Notes: generated by a model from the letters alone, not told the origin. 19,899 nucleotides of DNA from an uncultured Oxalobacteraceae bacterium (GCA_946479255.1 CAMLFK010000068.1:1-19899), one strand, 5' to 3'; numbered from the stretch's first letter, positions 7,471-15,176 are shown. Numbers and translations: made by a program.

Positions 7471-7524
7471 ACGCGGCTGGTCATCGGCGGGCCCGCGTGC
7501 GATCCTGCAGGCCGGTCCACATCA

Positions 7525-7646
7525 GGGAACCTCGAAAAACCTACTGCGCGGCCCGCTATTGCACCTGCGTTGCTCACCGTACCTTCGTACGGCTCCGCTA
7601 CTCGATGCAATATCGGGCCTGCTCGCTACGGTTTTTCGAGGTTCCC
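7525..7646. repeat. 122-bp nested palindromic element with 17-bp perfect ends (MITE/REP-like)
   Basis: The ends GGGAACCTCGAAAAACC (7525-7541) and GGTTTTTCGAGGTTCCC (7630-7646) are exact reverse complements. Inside are GGCCCGCTATTGCA (7550-7563) and TGCAATATCGGGCC (7606-7619), which pair with one mismatch, and a central CCGTAC-CTTC-GTACGG hairpin (7577-7592). The element is flanked by ATCA on both sides (7521-7524 and 7647-7650), as a 4-bp target duplication would be. It carries no gene and ends only 22 bases before the start codon at 7669. A non-autonomous mobile element or an interspersed palindromic repeat is most likely; a structured RNA is possible. Confidence 0.7.
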
Positions 7647-7668
7647 ATCACTCGAAAAGGTGCGCACT

Positions 7669-8718
7669 ATGAGCAAGGGATTACGCCTCACGGAAAAATG
7701 GATGCAACGCGGCTTGTGGCTGGTTGCCTTCCTGTTCGCCGGCTTCCTCATCGGCCTGGGCGGCAAGCTGGTTGAAAACATGCGCGACGTCGGACAGGCG
7801 CCGGCACTGCGGCAGTTCATCGACCCGGTGCAAGGGCCTGCGGTGGAACGGGCAGCCCGCCAGGCCGAGCAAGCCCAGAGCGCGGCCGAAGAAGCCCGCG
7901 ACCAGGCCGCGCAAAAGCACCAGGTCGCCCGGTCGAATACGGAAGCGGCCCAGCAGACCTTCGCCAACTGGCTGTCCACGCGCGGCGCCACGGCGCGGCC
8001 GGACCAGGACCCCGAACTGATTGCACGCACCCGGGCGCTCGACAAGCTCAAGGACGCTGAACGCGCCGCGCTGGCCGCGGTGCAGGCACAGGAGCAGGCG
8101 CTGCTCGATGCCAACCAGGCGCGCGGCAAGATCGAACGCCAGCGCATGGAACTGGAGCGAGCCGCGTCGAGCAAGTTCGAGAACGCCTTCCACCGCTATG
8201 AATTGCAGGTATTCCTGTTCCGCCTGGCACTGACCTTGCCCTTGCTGGTGGTGGCGGGCTGGCTGTTCGCCAGGAAGCGCCAGACCAGCTGGTGGCCGTT
8301 CGTCTGGGGCTTTATCTTCTTCGCGCTGTTCGCGTTTTTTGTCGAGCTGGTGCCTTACCTGCCGAGCTATGGCGGCTATGTGCGCTACCTGACGGGGATA
8401 TTGCTGACAGTGGTGGTCGGGCGCTATGCGATCGTGTCGCTGCAGCGCTACCTGGCGCGCCAAAGGGCGGCTGAAAGCTTGCCGGATGTGGAGCGCCGCA
8501 CCACCTTGCGCTACGACGTGGCGATGGCGCGCCTGGCCAAATCGGTCTGCCCCGGCTGCGAGCGCGCCGTCGACCTCAAGGACAATGCGGTAGATTTTTG
8601 CCCGCACTGCGGCATCGGCCTGTTCGACCGCTGCGGCAAATGCACCACCCGGAAGAGCGCGTTCGCACGCTTTTGCTTTTCGTGCGGCGCGCCCGGCAGC
8701 GTGGCGCTGCCGGATTGA
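7669..8718 (+). CDS. Membrane protein with coiled coil and C-terminal double zinc ribbon
   Basis: The ATG at 7669 is chosen because AAAAGG lies eight bases upstream and because the longer frame would run into the palindromic repeat. The 349-residue protein has an N-terminal membrane helix (about 14-32). A long Ala/Gln/Glu-rich coiled coil follows (about 57-170, seen as QAEQAQSAAEEARDQAAQK). Three closely spaced membrane segments lie near 182-200, 208-228 and 237-255. The C-terminus carries four Cys pairs: C294/C297, C311/C314, C322/C325 and C336/C339, a double zinc-ribbon arrangement. I do not recognise a named family. Topology suggests a cytoplasmic zinc module tethered to the membrane, with the coiled coil possibly periplasmic. 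Its 3' end converges on the DUF3597 gene. Confidence 0.8.
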   Translation: MSKGLRLTEKWMQRGLWLVAFLFAGFLIGLGGKLVENMRDVGQAPALRQFIDPVQGPAVERAARQAEQAQSAAEEARDQAAQKHQVARSNTEAAQQTFANWLSTRGATARPDQDPELIARTRALDKLKDAERAALAAVQAQEQALLDANQARGKIERQRMELERAASSKFENAFHRYELQVFLFRLALTLPLLVVAGWLFARKRQTSWWPFVWGFIFFALFAFFVELVPYLPSYGGYVRYLTGILLTVVVGRYAIVSLQRYLARQRAAESLPDVERRTTLRYDVAMARLAKSVCPGCERAVDLKDNAVDFCPHCGIGLFDRCGKCTTRKSAFARFCFSCGAPGSVALPD

Positions 8719-8745
8719 TGCCATGCCACGGCGCGGCGCGGCGGT

Positions 8746-9168
8746 TTAGTCGCGCAGGTCGGCCGGCACCTTGCCGCCGTTGGCCGCCAGCTTGTTCATC
8801 ACCTGGCGATGCAGCCAGATATTCATCGTGGCCGAATCGTTGGTGTCGCCGGTGTAGTCGAGCTCCTGCGCCAGTTCCTTGCGCGACTGCAGGCTGCTGT
8901 CCAGGTTGAGCAATTTCATCAGGTCGACAATCGATGAGCGCCAGTTCAGCTGCTGGCTCGACTTGGCGGCCAGCTTGCTGAGGATCGCTTCCACGTCGAC
9001 CTGCTCCATCGGCGCGGCCGGCGGCGGGGCGGCGGGGGCTTGCTGTGAGGCGCTCGGCGCGGCGGTGGACTGCATCGAACCAGGCTGCGCCTTGGGCTGC
9101 TCGGCTTTGGCGACGGCCGGATGTGAGCCCGGGAAGATCTTGCGGAAAATATTGTTCAGGATACCCAT
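8746..9168 (-). CDS. DUF3597 domain-containing protein
   Basis: This is a 140-residue protein starting MGILNNIFRKIFPGSH. A low-complexity Ala/Pro/Gln linker (about 20-54) follows, then a helical domain (55-140) with DVEAILSKLAA, LNWRSSIVDLMKLL and KELAQELDYTGD. This order and these segments match DUF3597, a family of unknown function found widely in proteobacteria. There is no signal peptide. An AGAGG ribosome-binding site precedes the ATG by eight bases. It lies 34 bases downstream of another small gene on the same strand, so the two are probably co-transcribed. The role is unknown. Confidence 0.8.
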   Translation of the reverse strand: MGILNNIFRKIFPGSHPAVAKAEQPKAQPGSMQSTAAPSASQQAPAAPPPAAPMEQVDVEAILSKLAAKSSQQLNWRSSIVDLMKLLNLDSSLQSRKELAQELDYTGDTNDSATMNIWLHRQVMNKLAANGGKVPADLRD

Positions 9169-9202
9169 GGGATGACCTCTCGTGTGTGGTGGAAAAAATG
9201 TC

Positions 9203-9721
9203 TTAGTGACGCATGCCCTGGGCCACGCGACCGAGGACGATGGCCAGCGCAGCGCCGCCGATGGTTTTCACCAGGGTCGGGTGCTGGGCATAGAAGTCGC
9301 CGAGACGGTCGACCACGCCGGGGTTTTCTTGCTCGGCCTGGGCGGCGATCCGCTCGACCTGCTCCGGCGTCATCTGGGCGGCTTGTTCCGGGGTGATTTG
9401 CGGGGCGCTGTTCTGATTGCCGCTGAACAGATTGCCCAGTCCGCCGCCAGCCAGCGAAGCCAGCAAGCCGGGACCGACGCTGCTGATCAGTTGATTGAGC
9501 ATGCCGGCGCGCTGATTGGGATCGCTGTTGCCGAACAGCTGGCCGACCATCTGCGGGAAGGGTGGGGTCTGGTCGGAGCGCAAGGCTTCGCTGACGCCCT
9601 GGCCCAGGGTCGATTGCGGCGCGCTGTTGGCGATCTGGTCGAAGTCGTCAGCGGCGTTGGCCTGGTTGTTGGCCGCGCCGCCGAGGTATTGCTGCAGGAT
9701 GTTTCCTAAGTCGATTGCCAT
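9203..9721 (-). CDS. Conserved-looking hypothetical protein (possibly YidB/DUF937-like)
   Basis: The start at 9721 is supported by GGAG six bases upstream; a longer frame from 9751 lacks this. The 172-residue protein begins MAIDLGNILQQYLGG and has a helical N-terminal half (LGQGVSEALRSD, QMVGQLFG, MLNQLISSVGPGLL). A glycine-rich turn, LAGGGLGNLF, follows (90-99), then a tandem repeat ITPEQAAQ-MTPEQVER (109-124) and a C-terminal hydrophobic helix (about 150-168) that could sit in a membrane. The Gly-rich, helical pattern recalls YidB/DUF937 proteins, but that is only a resemblance. It is the first gene of a probable two-gene operon with the DUF3597 gene. Function unknown. Confidence 0.7.
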   Translation of the reverse strand: MAIDLGNILQQYLGGAANNQANAADDFDQIANSAPQSTLGQGVSEALRSDQTPPFPQMVGQLFGNSDPNQRAGMLNQLISSVGPGLLASLAGGGLGNLFSGNQNSAPQITPEQAAQMTPEQVERIAAQAEQENPGVVDRLGDFYAQHPTLVKTIGGAALAIVLGRVAQGMRH

Positions 9722-9879
9722 GTGAACTCCTTGTGGTGTGAGAACCAGCACAGATTGCAGCTGCGATGCAGCCGCGTGCCGTCAATGGCCACCAGCTTAG
9801 GCGCATTGACGAACCGACTCTGTTCGCCACCACACCCTGTGCATCGATGAGCTATGCCCACCGGCAAGCGAGCACTCGC
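9722..9879. other. Intergenic region upstream of the hypothetical/DUF3597 operon
   Basis: This short gap must contain the promoter of the leftward two-gene operon, but no convincing hexamers are visible. At its far end, a perfect 7-bp stem AAGCGAG-CA-CTCGCTT (9866-9881) overlaps the stop codon of the upstream lipoprotein gene. It lacks a T-tail, so at most it is a weak terminator. Confidence 0.3.
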
Positions 9880-10548
9880 TTATTCGCCGATCAGCTGGGC
9901 GGCATCGACCACCTTGTAGCCACGCTGCACATTGTTAGCGATGGTGTATTTGACGGCCTTGACCTTGTATGTCGTTTGCGGAAAAGTGCGCACAAACCAG
10001 GTGCGCGAGCCGCGTTTATCGGTCTTCACGTCAGACAGTCCAGACCAGATTGCGTTCCATTTTCCGTCGGTGTCTTGCAGCTCGATCTTGCTAATTGCTT
10101 CGACTCCCTGGCCGCCCGGCATGACCAGCCGCACTTCGGTGGCGGCAACCGGCTTGGCGTACGTCACTTCCAGCGTATCGAAACCAATATCCTGATGATC
10201 ATTGGTCCAGGTGTTGCCGTCCACCGGACCGGCGGCATTCTTGGGCAGATTGCTGTCGGCCACATTCTTGCCACCGAAGCTGGAGCTGGCGGTGGCGCTT
10301 TCCGCCCATTGGGCTTTGGGATCGTTCATGTAGCGGTCTTCCATGATGCCGTAGTCGAGCGCCGCCTTGCGCTCCTCTTGCTCCTGCTGCTGTTCGGCGG
10401 TATCGGCCGTGGGCGGCTTCGGCGCGGCCGCTTGGGTCGGCGCACTGGTGCCGGCGGCCGGGGCCGCTGCTTGCTCGGGATCTTTTTTCTTGCAGGCGCC
10501 CAGCATCAGCGGGGCGATCAACAGGGCGGTGCAGGCGAGTTTGTTCAT
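9880..10548 (-). CDS. Lipoprotein with possible discoidin-like (F5/8 C) domain
   Basis: The ATG at 10548 gives a perfect lipoprotein leader, MNKLACTALLIAPLMLGAC, with Cys19 as the lipidation site, and AAGGA lies just upstream. The frame extends to 10614 but that longer start would bury the leader. The 222-residue protein has an Ala/Pro/Gln/Glu-rich linker (about 23-65). A compact beta-type domain follows (about 75-222) with ESATASSSFGG, NTWTNDHQDIGFDTLEVTY, ATEVRLVMPGG and KIELQDTDGKWNAIWSG. The pattern of an 'A(S/T)SSF' start, an interior 'D...L' strand and a 'KIELQDTDGKW' strand resembles galactose-binding/discoidin folds. Ligand unknown. The gene diverges from the DUF1294 gene. Confidence 0.75.
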   Translation of the reverse strand: MNKLACTALLIAPLMLGACKKKDPEQAAAPAAGTSAPTQAAAPKPPTADTAEQQQEQEERKAALDYGIMEDRYMNDPKAQWAESATASSSFGGKNVADSNLPKNAAGPVDGNTWTNDHQDIGFDTLEVTYAKPVAATEVRLVMPGGQGVEAISKIELQDTDGKWNAIWSGLSDVKTDKRGSRTWFVRTFPQTTYKVKAVKYTIANNVQRGYKVVDAAQLIGE

Positions 10549-10655
10549 GGCATCCTTGGAAATATTATCAATAAAATATGCCGGAATGGTCGCATATTCA
10601 GCGCGCCGCGGCAATGGCCGTGTACGCCGCCGCGCCGGCCACGTATGATTTACCC
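10549..10655. promoter_or_regulatory. Divergent promoter region (lipoprotein / DUF1294)
   Basis: The region is markedly AT-rich near the lipoprotein side (aaatattatcaataaaatat), which could supply a leftward -10 such as TAATAT. On the right strand, TATGAT (10644-10649) ends six bases before the ATG at 10656. If it is the -10, transcription would begin at or next to the start codon, giving a leaderless mRNA. No good -35 is seen for either. Confidence 0.35.
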
Positions 10656-10994
10656 ATGCGATACTTTCCCTTGGTTCTCTTCGCCATCCTGTATGCCATC
10701 GCCGTGCTGGCCTGGGACGCGCCCGCCGCGATTCTGGTGATCTATGCTTGTGTCAGCTTGCTGTGCTTTGGCATCTATGCCTTCGACAAGTCGGCCGCCC
10801 GAGCCGGCCGCCACCGCGTCGCGGAAACCAAACTGCTCTTGCTGGGACTGGCCTGCGGCTGGCCGGGTGCGCTGCTGGCGCAGGAATGGCTGCGCCATAA
10901 ATCGTCCAAGCCATCGTTCCGCTGGCGCTTTCAGCTGACCGTGGCGCTCAACCTGCTGGCCTTTGCCTGGCTGGCATCGCCAATGCGGCCTTGA
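10656..10994 (+). CDS. DUF1294 family small membrane protein
   Basis: The 112-residue protein begins MRYFPLVLFAILYAIAVLAW. The ATG at 10656 is preferred to a longer in-frame start (10578) because it opens directly in a membrane helix. Helices lie near 3-21, 24-42, 57-75 and 93-108. Between the second and third is YAFDKSAARAGRHRVAE (41-57), followed by GWPGALLAQEWLRHKSSKPSF (68-88). The F-DK-A/R, GWPGA and HK-K-F signatures are those of DUF1294, inner-membrane proteins of unknown function that sometimes follow a cold-shock domain, which is absent here. No ribosome-binding site is evident. The phosphodiesterase gene follows after 34 bases on the same strand. Confidence 0.82.
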   Translation: MRYFPLVLFAILYAIAVLAWDAPAAILVIYACVSLLCFGIYAFDKSAARAGRHRVAETKLLLLGLACGWPGALLAQEWLRHKSSKPSFRWRFQLTVALNLLAFAWLASPMRP

Positions 10995-11028
10995 AGCGCG
11001 CCTGCCCAATCAATGATAGTGTTGTGCC

Positions 11029-11781
11029 ATGTGGATCTTTCCCAAATTCGTGGCCCATCGGGGCGGCGGCAAGCTGGCGCCTGAAAACACCATTGCGGCT
11101 CTGGAGTGCGGCCTGGCACACGGCTACCGGGCCGTTGAATTCGACGTCATGCTGGCGCGCGACGGTGTTCCCGTCGTCATGCACGACCCATATCTGGGCC
11201 GTACCGTGGCCGGAACCGGCAATGTGTTCGACTACGACGCCGCCGAACTGGTGACGATGGACGCCGGACGCTGGTTCGGCGACAAGTTCGCCGGCCAGAC
11301 CGTGCCCCTGTTCACCCAGTTCGTCGAGTTCTGCAAATCGAACGGCATCTGGATGAATATCGAAATCAAGCCGGCGCCGGGTTTCGAAGAGCAGACCGGC
11401 AAGGTGGTGGCGGAACTCACGCGCGCCATGTTCGGCCTGGAAGTGGCGCAGGACGATCCGTCCCTGCTGCCGCTGCTGTCGTCATTTTCTCCGCTGGCGC
11501 TGGACGCCGCGCGCATCGCCGCGCCCGACCTGCCGCGCGCGCTGCTGGTCGAGCGGCTGGAAGAGGGCTGGCAGAACAGCGCGCGGGCACTGGAGGCCGT
11601 GGCGATCCATGCCAGCCAGCGCCACCTGACCGAGCCGCAGGCGCAGGCGGTCAAAGCCGCCGGTTATAGTCTTTTTTGCTACACCGTCAACGATGCCGAG
11701 CGTGCCCGCGAGATTCTGCGCTGGGGCGTGGATGCCTTTTGCACCGACCGGATCGACCTCATCGGCGCCAATTTCGCCTGA
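11029..11781 (+). CDS. ugpQ: Glycerophosphodiester phosphodiesterase
   Basis: This 250-residue cytoplasmic enzyme hydrolyses glycerophosphodiesters to glycerol-3-phosphate and an alcohol, recycling phospholipid head groups. The GDPD signatures are all present: AHRGGGKLAPENT (9-21) with the catalytic His10-Arg11 and Glu19, VEFDV (36-40) with metal ligands E37 and D39, MHDP (51-54) with the second histidine H52, and NIEIKP (110-115) with E112 and K114. The C-terminal barrel strands end in CYTVND and VDAFCTDRIDLI, also typical. There is no signal peptide, matching UgpQ rather than periplasmic GlpQ (which is about 350 residues). It sits 34 bases after the DUF1294 gene and upstream of alaS. No ugp transporter genes are nearby. 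Confidence 0.93.
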   Translation: MWIFPKFVAHRGGGKLAPENTIAALECGLAHGYRAVEFDVMLARDGVPVVMHDPYLGRTVAGTGNVFDYDAAELVTMDAGRWFGDKFAGQTVPLFTQFVEFCKSNGIWMNIEIKPAPGFEEQTGKVVAELTRAMFGLEVAQDDPSLLPLLSSFSPLALDAARIAAPDLPRALLVERLEEGWQNSARALEAVAIHASQRHLTEPQAQAVKAAGYSLFCYTVNDAERAREILRWGVDAFCTDRIDLIGANFA

Positions 11782-11832
11782 TTGCCGGGGATCTCTTCCC
11801 GCAGTGCCCCTATATATCCATGCTTGCGACTA

Positions 11833-11864
11833 AGAGCCTACCGGGATAGGCTCTAAGCTATAAT
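11833..11864 (+). promoter_or_regulatory. alaS promoter -10 with adjacent palindrome
   Basis: An 8-bp inverted repeat AGAGCCTA (11833-11840)/TAGGCTCT (11847-11854) with a six-base spacer is followed after four bases by a consensus TATAAT (11859-11864). Transcription would start near 11871, some 34 bases before the alaS ATG. No good -35 is visible; the palindrome occupies that region. E. coli AlaRS is known to repress its own gene by binding a palindrome at the promoter, so an operator is plausible. A weak terminator for the upstream gene is the alternative. Confidence 0.6.
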
Positions 11865-11904
11865 CGCTCTTTTCCAGCATGCTGCCTTCACTCGCCCATA
11901 CGAC

Positions 11905-14514
11905 ATGAAATCATCCGAAATTCGCGACAAATTCCTTAAATTCTTCGAATCCAAAGGCCACACGATCGTGCGTTCCAGCCCGCTCGTGCCGGGGAACGAC
12001 CCGACCATGTTGTTGACGAACAGCGGCATGGTGCAATTCAAGGATGTGTTCATCGGTACCGACACGCGCCCGTATTCGCGCGCCACCTCGGTGCAGCGCT
12101 GCGTGCGCGCCGGCGGCAAGCATAACGACCTGGAAAACGTCGGCTACACCGCGCGCCACCATACCTTCTTCGAAATGCTGGGTAACTTCAGCTTCGGCGA
12201 CTACTTCAAGCGCGACGCCATCAACTACGCCTGGGAGCTGCTGACCCGCGTGTACGCGCTGCCGGCCGACAAACTGACCGTCACCGTCTACCACGAAGAC
12301 GACGAAGCCTACGACATCTGGGCCAAGGAAATCGGCGTGCCGGTCGAGCGCATCATCCGCATCGGCGACAACAAGGGCGCGCGCTACGCCTCGGATAACT
12401 TCTGGCAGATGGCCGACACCGGCCCATGCGGCCCGTGCACCGAGATCTTCTACGACCACGGCGCCGACATTCCAGGCGGCCCTCCAGGCTCGCCCGACGA
12501 AGACGGCGACCGCTTCATCGAAATCTGGAACCTGGTGTTCATGCAGTTCAACCGCGACGAAGCGGGCGTCATGCACAAGCTGCCAAAGCCATGCGTGGAC
12601 ACCGGCATGGGCATGGAGCGCCTGGCCGCCGTGCTGCAGCACGTGCACTCGAACTACGAGATCGACCTGTTCCAGAACCTGATCAAGGCCGCCGCCCGCG
12701 AAACCGGCGCGACCGACCTCGCGAACAACTCGCTGAAAGTGATCGCCGACCATATTCGCGCGGCCAGCTTCATGATCGTCGACGGCATCATCCCGAGCAG
12801 CGAAGGCCACGGCTACGTCCTGCGCCGCATCATCCGCCGCGCGCTGCGCCACGGCCACAAGCTGGGCCAGAGTAAACCTTTCTTCTACAAGCTGGTGGCC
12901 GACCTGGCCATCGAGATGGGCAGCGCCTACCCGGAACTGAACGAAGCCAAGGAACGCGTGGCCCAGGTCTTGAAGACCGAGGAAGAGCGCTTTGGCGAGA
13001 CGCTCGAACACGGCATGAAGATCCTCGAAGCGCAGCTGGCCAAGGACAGCCAGAAGCTCGACGGCGCCACCGCCTTCACCCTGTACGACACCTACGGCTT
13101 CCCGCTCGACCTGACCGCCGACATCTGCCGCGAACGCGGTGTGACGCTCGACGAAGCCGGCTTTACGGCCGCGATGGAAGAGCAGAAGAAGACCGCGCGC
13201 GCGGCCGGCAAGTTCAAGATGGCCGCCAAGGTCGAGTACACCGGCGAGAAGAATAAATTCGTCGGCTACGACTCGCTGGTGCATGGCAGCCGCGTGATCG
13301 CCCTGTACGCCGACGGCGCACCGGTGCAGGAATTGAAAGCCGGCCAGGCCGGCATCGTGGTGCTCGACACCACCCCGTTCTACGCCGAGTCGGGCGGCCA
13401 GGTCGGCGACCAGGGCAGCATTGCCAACGCCGGCGGCCGGTTCGAGGTGGAAGACACGCTCAAGATCCAGGCTGACGTCTATGGCCACCATGGCGTGCTG
13501 TCGCAAGGCGTGCTCAAAGTGGGCGACACGGTCGACGCCAAGGTCGACGAAGCCAAGCGCGGGCGCACCATCCGCAACCACTCGGCCACCCACCTGATGC
13601 ACAAGGCGCTCAAGGAAGTCTTGGGCGGCCATGTGGCGCAAAAGGGTTCGCTGGTCGACCCGGACAAGACCCGTTTCGACTTCAGCCACAACGCACCGTT
13701 GACGGCGGACGAGATCGCGCGCGTCGAAGCCATCGTCAACCGCGAGATCCTGGAGAACCACGAAACCCGCGCACGGCACATGAGCTTCGACGACGCCGTC
13801 AAGCATGGCGCCATGGCGCTGTTCGGCGAGAAGTACGGCGACGAAGTGCGGGTGCTCGATATCGGCTCGTCCAAAGAGCTGTGCGGTGGCGTCCATGTGG
13901 GCCGCACCGGCGACATCGGCCTGTTCAAGATCGTCGGCGAAGGCGGCGTGGCAGCGGGCATCCGCCGCGTTGAAGCCGTGACCGGCGAAGGCGCGCTGGC
14001 GCTGGTGCAGTCGATGAACCGCCGCCTGCAGGAAGCGGCCGGCGCGCTCAAGACCAGCCCGGACGAACTGAGCGCCCGCATCGCCCAGGTGCAGGACCAG
14101 GTCAAGTCGCTGGAGAAGGAACTGGCGGCGCTCAAGTCGAAGCTGGCATCCGGCCAGGGCGACGAGCTGGCCACCCAGGCGGTGGATGTGAACGGCATCA
14201 AGGTGCTGGCCGCAACCCTCGACGGCGCCGACGTGACCGCGCTGCGCGAGACCATGGACAAGCTCAAGGACAAGCTCAAGACCGCGGCCATCGTGCTGGC
14301 CAGCGTCAACGACGGCAAGGTCAGCCTGATCGCCGGCGTCACCGCCGACGCGACCTCCAGGGTCAAGGCGGGCGAACTGGTCAACTTCGTGGCCCAGAAA
14401 GTGGGTGGCAAGGGCGGCGGGCGTCCCGACATGGCGCAAGCCGGCGGCACCGATCCGAGCGGACTGCCGCAAGCACTGGCCGGTGTGGCGGAATGGGTGG
14501 GCCAGCGCGCCTAG
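11905..14514 (+). CDS. alaS: Alanyl-tRNA synthetase
   Basis: This 869-residue enzyme charges tRNA-Ala with alanine and clears mischarged Ser/Gly. The length is close to the bacterial norm of about 875. The N-terminal class II core starts [19 protein letters not shown] and contains motif 2 (residues about 64-85, through [18 protein letters not shown]) and GMGMERLA of motif 3. The editing domain has NHSATHLMH with zinc/editing residues H559 and H563, and [15 protein letters not shown] with C660 and H664. The C-terminal C-Ala region holds a coiled coil (about 720-755) and the glycine-rich [15 protein letters not shown] tail motif. All domains are intact. The start is the only sensible ATG, although no ribosome-binding site stands out. 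Confidence 0.98.
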   Translation: MKSSEIRDKFLKFFESKGHTIVRSSPLVPGNDPTMLLTNSGMVQFKDVFIGTDTRPYSRATSVQRCVRAGGKHNDLENVGYTARHHTFFEMLGNFSFGDYFKRDAINYAWELLTRVYALPADKLTVTVYHEDDEAYDIWAKEIGVPVERIIRIGDNKGARYASDNFWQMADTGPCGPCTEIFYDHGADIPGGPPGSPDEDGDRFIEIWNLVFMQFNRDEAGVMHKLPKPCVDTGMGMERLAAVLQHVHSNYEIDLFQNLIKAAARETGATDLANNSLKVIADHIRAASFMIVDGIIPSSEGHGYVLRRIIRRALRHGHKLGQSKPFFYKLVADLAIEMGSAYPELNEAKERVAQVLKTEEERFGETLEHGMKILEAQLAKDSQKLDGATAFTLYDTYGFPLDLTADICRERGVTLDEAGFTAAMEEQKKTARAAGKFKMAAKVEYTGEKNKFVGYDSLVHGSRVIALYADGAPVQELKAGQAGIVVLDTTPFYAESGGQVGDQGSIANAGGRFEVEDTLKIQADVYGHHGVLSQGVLKVGDTVDAKVDEAKRGRTIRNHSATHLMHKALKEVLGGHVAQKGSLVDPDKTRFDFSHNAPLTADEIARVEAIVNREILENHETRARHMSFDDAVKHGAMALFGEKYGDEVRVLDIGSSKELCGGVHVGRTGDIGLFKIVGEGGVAAGIRRVEAVTGEGALALVQSMNRRLQEAAGALKTSPDELSARIAQVQDQVKSLEKELAALKSKLASGQGDELATQAVDVNGIKVLAATLDGADVTALRETMDKLKDKLKTAAIVLASVNDGKVSLIAGVTADATSRVKAGELVNFVAQKVGGKGGGRPDMAQAGGTDPSGLPQALAGVAEWVGQRA

Positions 14515-14565
14515 CTGCCAGGCACCAAAACGGCTGAAATCGCTTTCAGCGGTGTAAGTTCGAAG

Positions 14566-14606
14566 TAAGCAAGGAGGCGTAAGTTCTCGTCTCTTTGCTT
14601 ATTTTT
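14566..14606 (+). terminator. Possible rho-independent terminator of alaS
   Basis: TAAGCAA (14566-14572) pairs with TTGCTTA (14595-14601), followed by TTTTT (14602-14606). The loop is long and the stem AT-rich, so it is weak. A tighter hairpin, GCTGAAA-TCGC-TTTCAGC (14533-14550), lies nearer the alaS stop but lacks a T-tail. One or both probably end the alaS transcript. Confidence 0.4.
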
Positions 14607-14750
14607 CGACGGCTGTCGGCAAAACTGTATCGGCCAACGTTAACCAGCTAGCGACAAGGACCATGCTCTCCGGGTACCACCAATCGATTGCAAACGGTAC
14701 ACACTCGTTGTGGTTTTGCAACGGAAAAAGTAAATATTTGTGCGGTGCGT

Positions 14751-14775
14751 CAAATCCGGGGATTTGGAGTATATT
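14751..14775 (+). promoter_or_regulatory. tusA-like gene promoter with palindrome
   Basis: TATATT (14770-14775) is a plausible -10, placing the transcript start near 14782. A perfect 7-bp inverted repeat, CAAATCC-GG-GGATTTG (14751-14766), lies just upstream, between the -10 and the -35 position, where a repressor would block polymerase. No clear -35 is seen. Confidence 0.45.
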
Positions 14776-14813
14776 TGAGTTGTGACCAAGTCAACCAACC
14801 AAATGAGTAAGTG

Positions 14814-15071
14814 ATGAGCGACACGACATTCGACACCGAGATCATGGAATATTCAAAGGAACTCGACGCCCGCGGCCTCAATTGTCCGCTGCCTATCCTC
14901 AAGGCCAAGAAGGCTTTGGCGGAGATGGAAAGCGGTGAGGTGTTGCGCATTGTCGCTACCGACTCCGGTTCGGTGCGCGACTTCCAGGCCTTCGCCAAAC
15001 AAACCGGCAACGCACTGATTTCGCACTCGCATAACGGCTACGAATTCGTATTTTTGATGCGCCGCAAATAA
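14814..15071 (+). CDS. TusA-family sulfurtransferase
   Basis: This 85-residue protein has the TusA/SirA signature: ELDARGLNCPLPILKAKKAL (16-35), with Cys24 as the sulfur-carrying residue in the CPxP motif and a helix after it. TusA-family proteins receive persulfide sulfur from cysteine desulfurases and pass it to partners such as tRNA thiolation or molybdenum-cofactor enzymes. The tail (HNGYEFVFLMRRK) matches the last beta strands of the fold. The ATG at 14814 is chosen; a GTG three bases upstream is possible. It is a single gene with its own promoter and a terminator behind it. Several paralogues exist in most proteobacteria, so I do not assign the symbol tusA itself. Confidence 0.88.
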   Translation: MSDTTFDTEIMEYSKELDARGLNCPLPILKAKKALAEMESGEVLRIVATDSGSVRDFQAFAKQTGNALISHSHNGYEFVFLMRRK

Positions 15072-15140
15072 GCTTGCAAGCTGTGCAAACGTTGCCAGGC
15101 GGCTAGCGTGGCCGCCATCGTCAACCCTTCGGTTGGCTCG

Positions 15141-15163
15141 AACCCCGTTTTAGGGGTTTTCTT
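15141..15163 (+). terminator. Rho-independent terminator after the tusA-like gene
   Basis: AACCCC (15141-15146) pairs with GGGGTT (15153-15158) around a six-base loop, followed by TTCTT. It is a short but typical terminator 70 bases after the stop codon. A preceding small stem CAACC-CTTC-GGTTG (about 15122-15135) may add to it. Confidence 0.75.
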
Positions 15164-15176
15164 CTAGCTAGAAATC

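Larger units (their letters stand above)
14515..14813. other. 299-base gap between alaS and the tusA-like gene
   Basis: No coding sequence is apparent. It holds the candidate alaS terminators in its first third and the tusA-like promoter with its palindrome in its last 65 bases. The middle (14610-14700) shows nothing I can name, apart from ttgcaaa/tttgcaa arms at about 14688-14721. Confidence 0.5.

Noticed and set aside
7466..7672. Reading frames across the 122-bp palindrome
   Set aside because: They translate the inverted repeat itself and end beside the real start at 7669; no ribosome-binding site.
11782..11832. Possible terminator after ugpQ
   Set aside because: No stem with T-tail is visible in these bases; the only hairpin nearby belongs to the alaS promoter.
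11911..14472. 853-residue open frame antisense to alaS
   Set aside because: GC-rich codon bias in alaS removes stops on the opposite strand. The translation is His/Val/Asp-rich with no domain, and alaS itself is certain.
15072..15083. AGCTTGCAAGCT palindrome after the tusA-like stop
   Set aside because: Perfect but short, with no T-tail, and a proper terminator follows 60 bases later. Probably chance.
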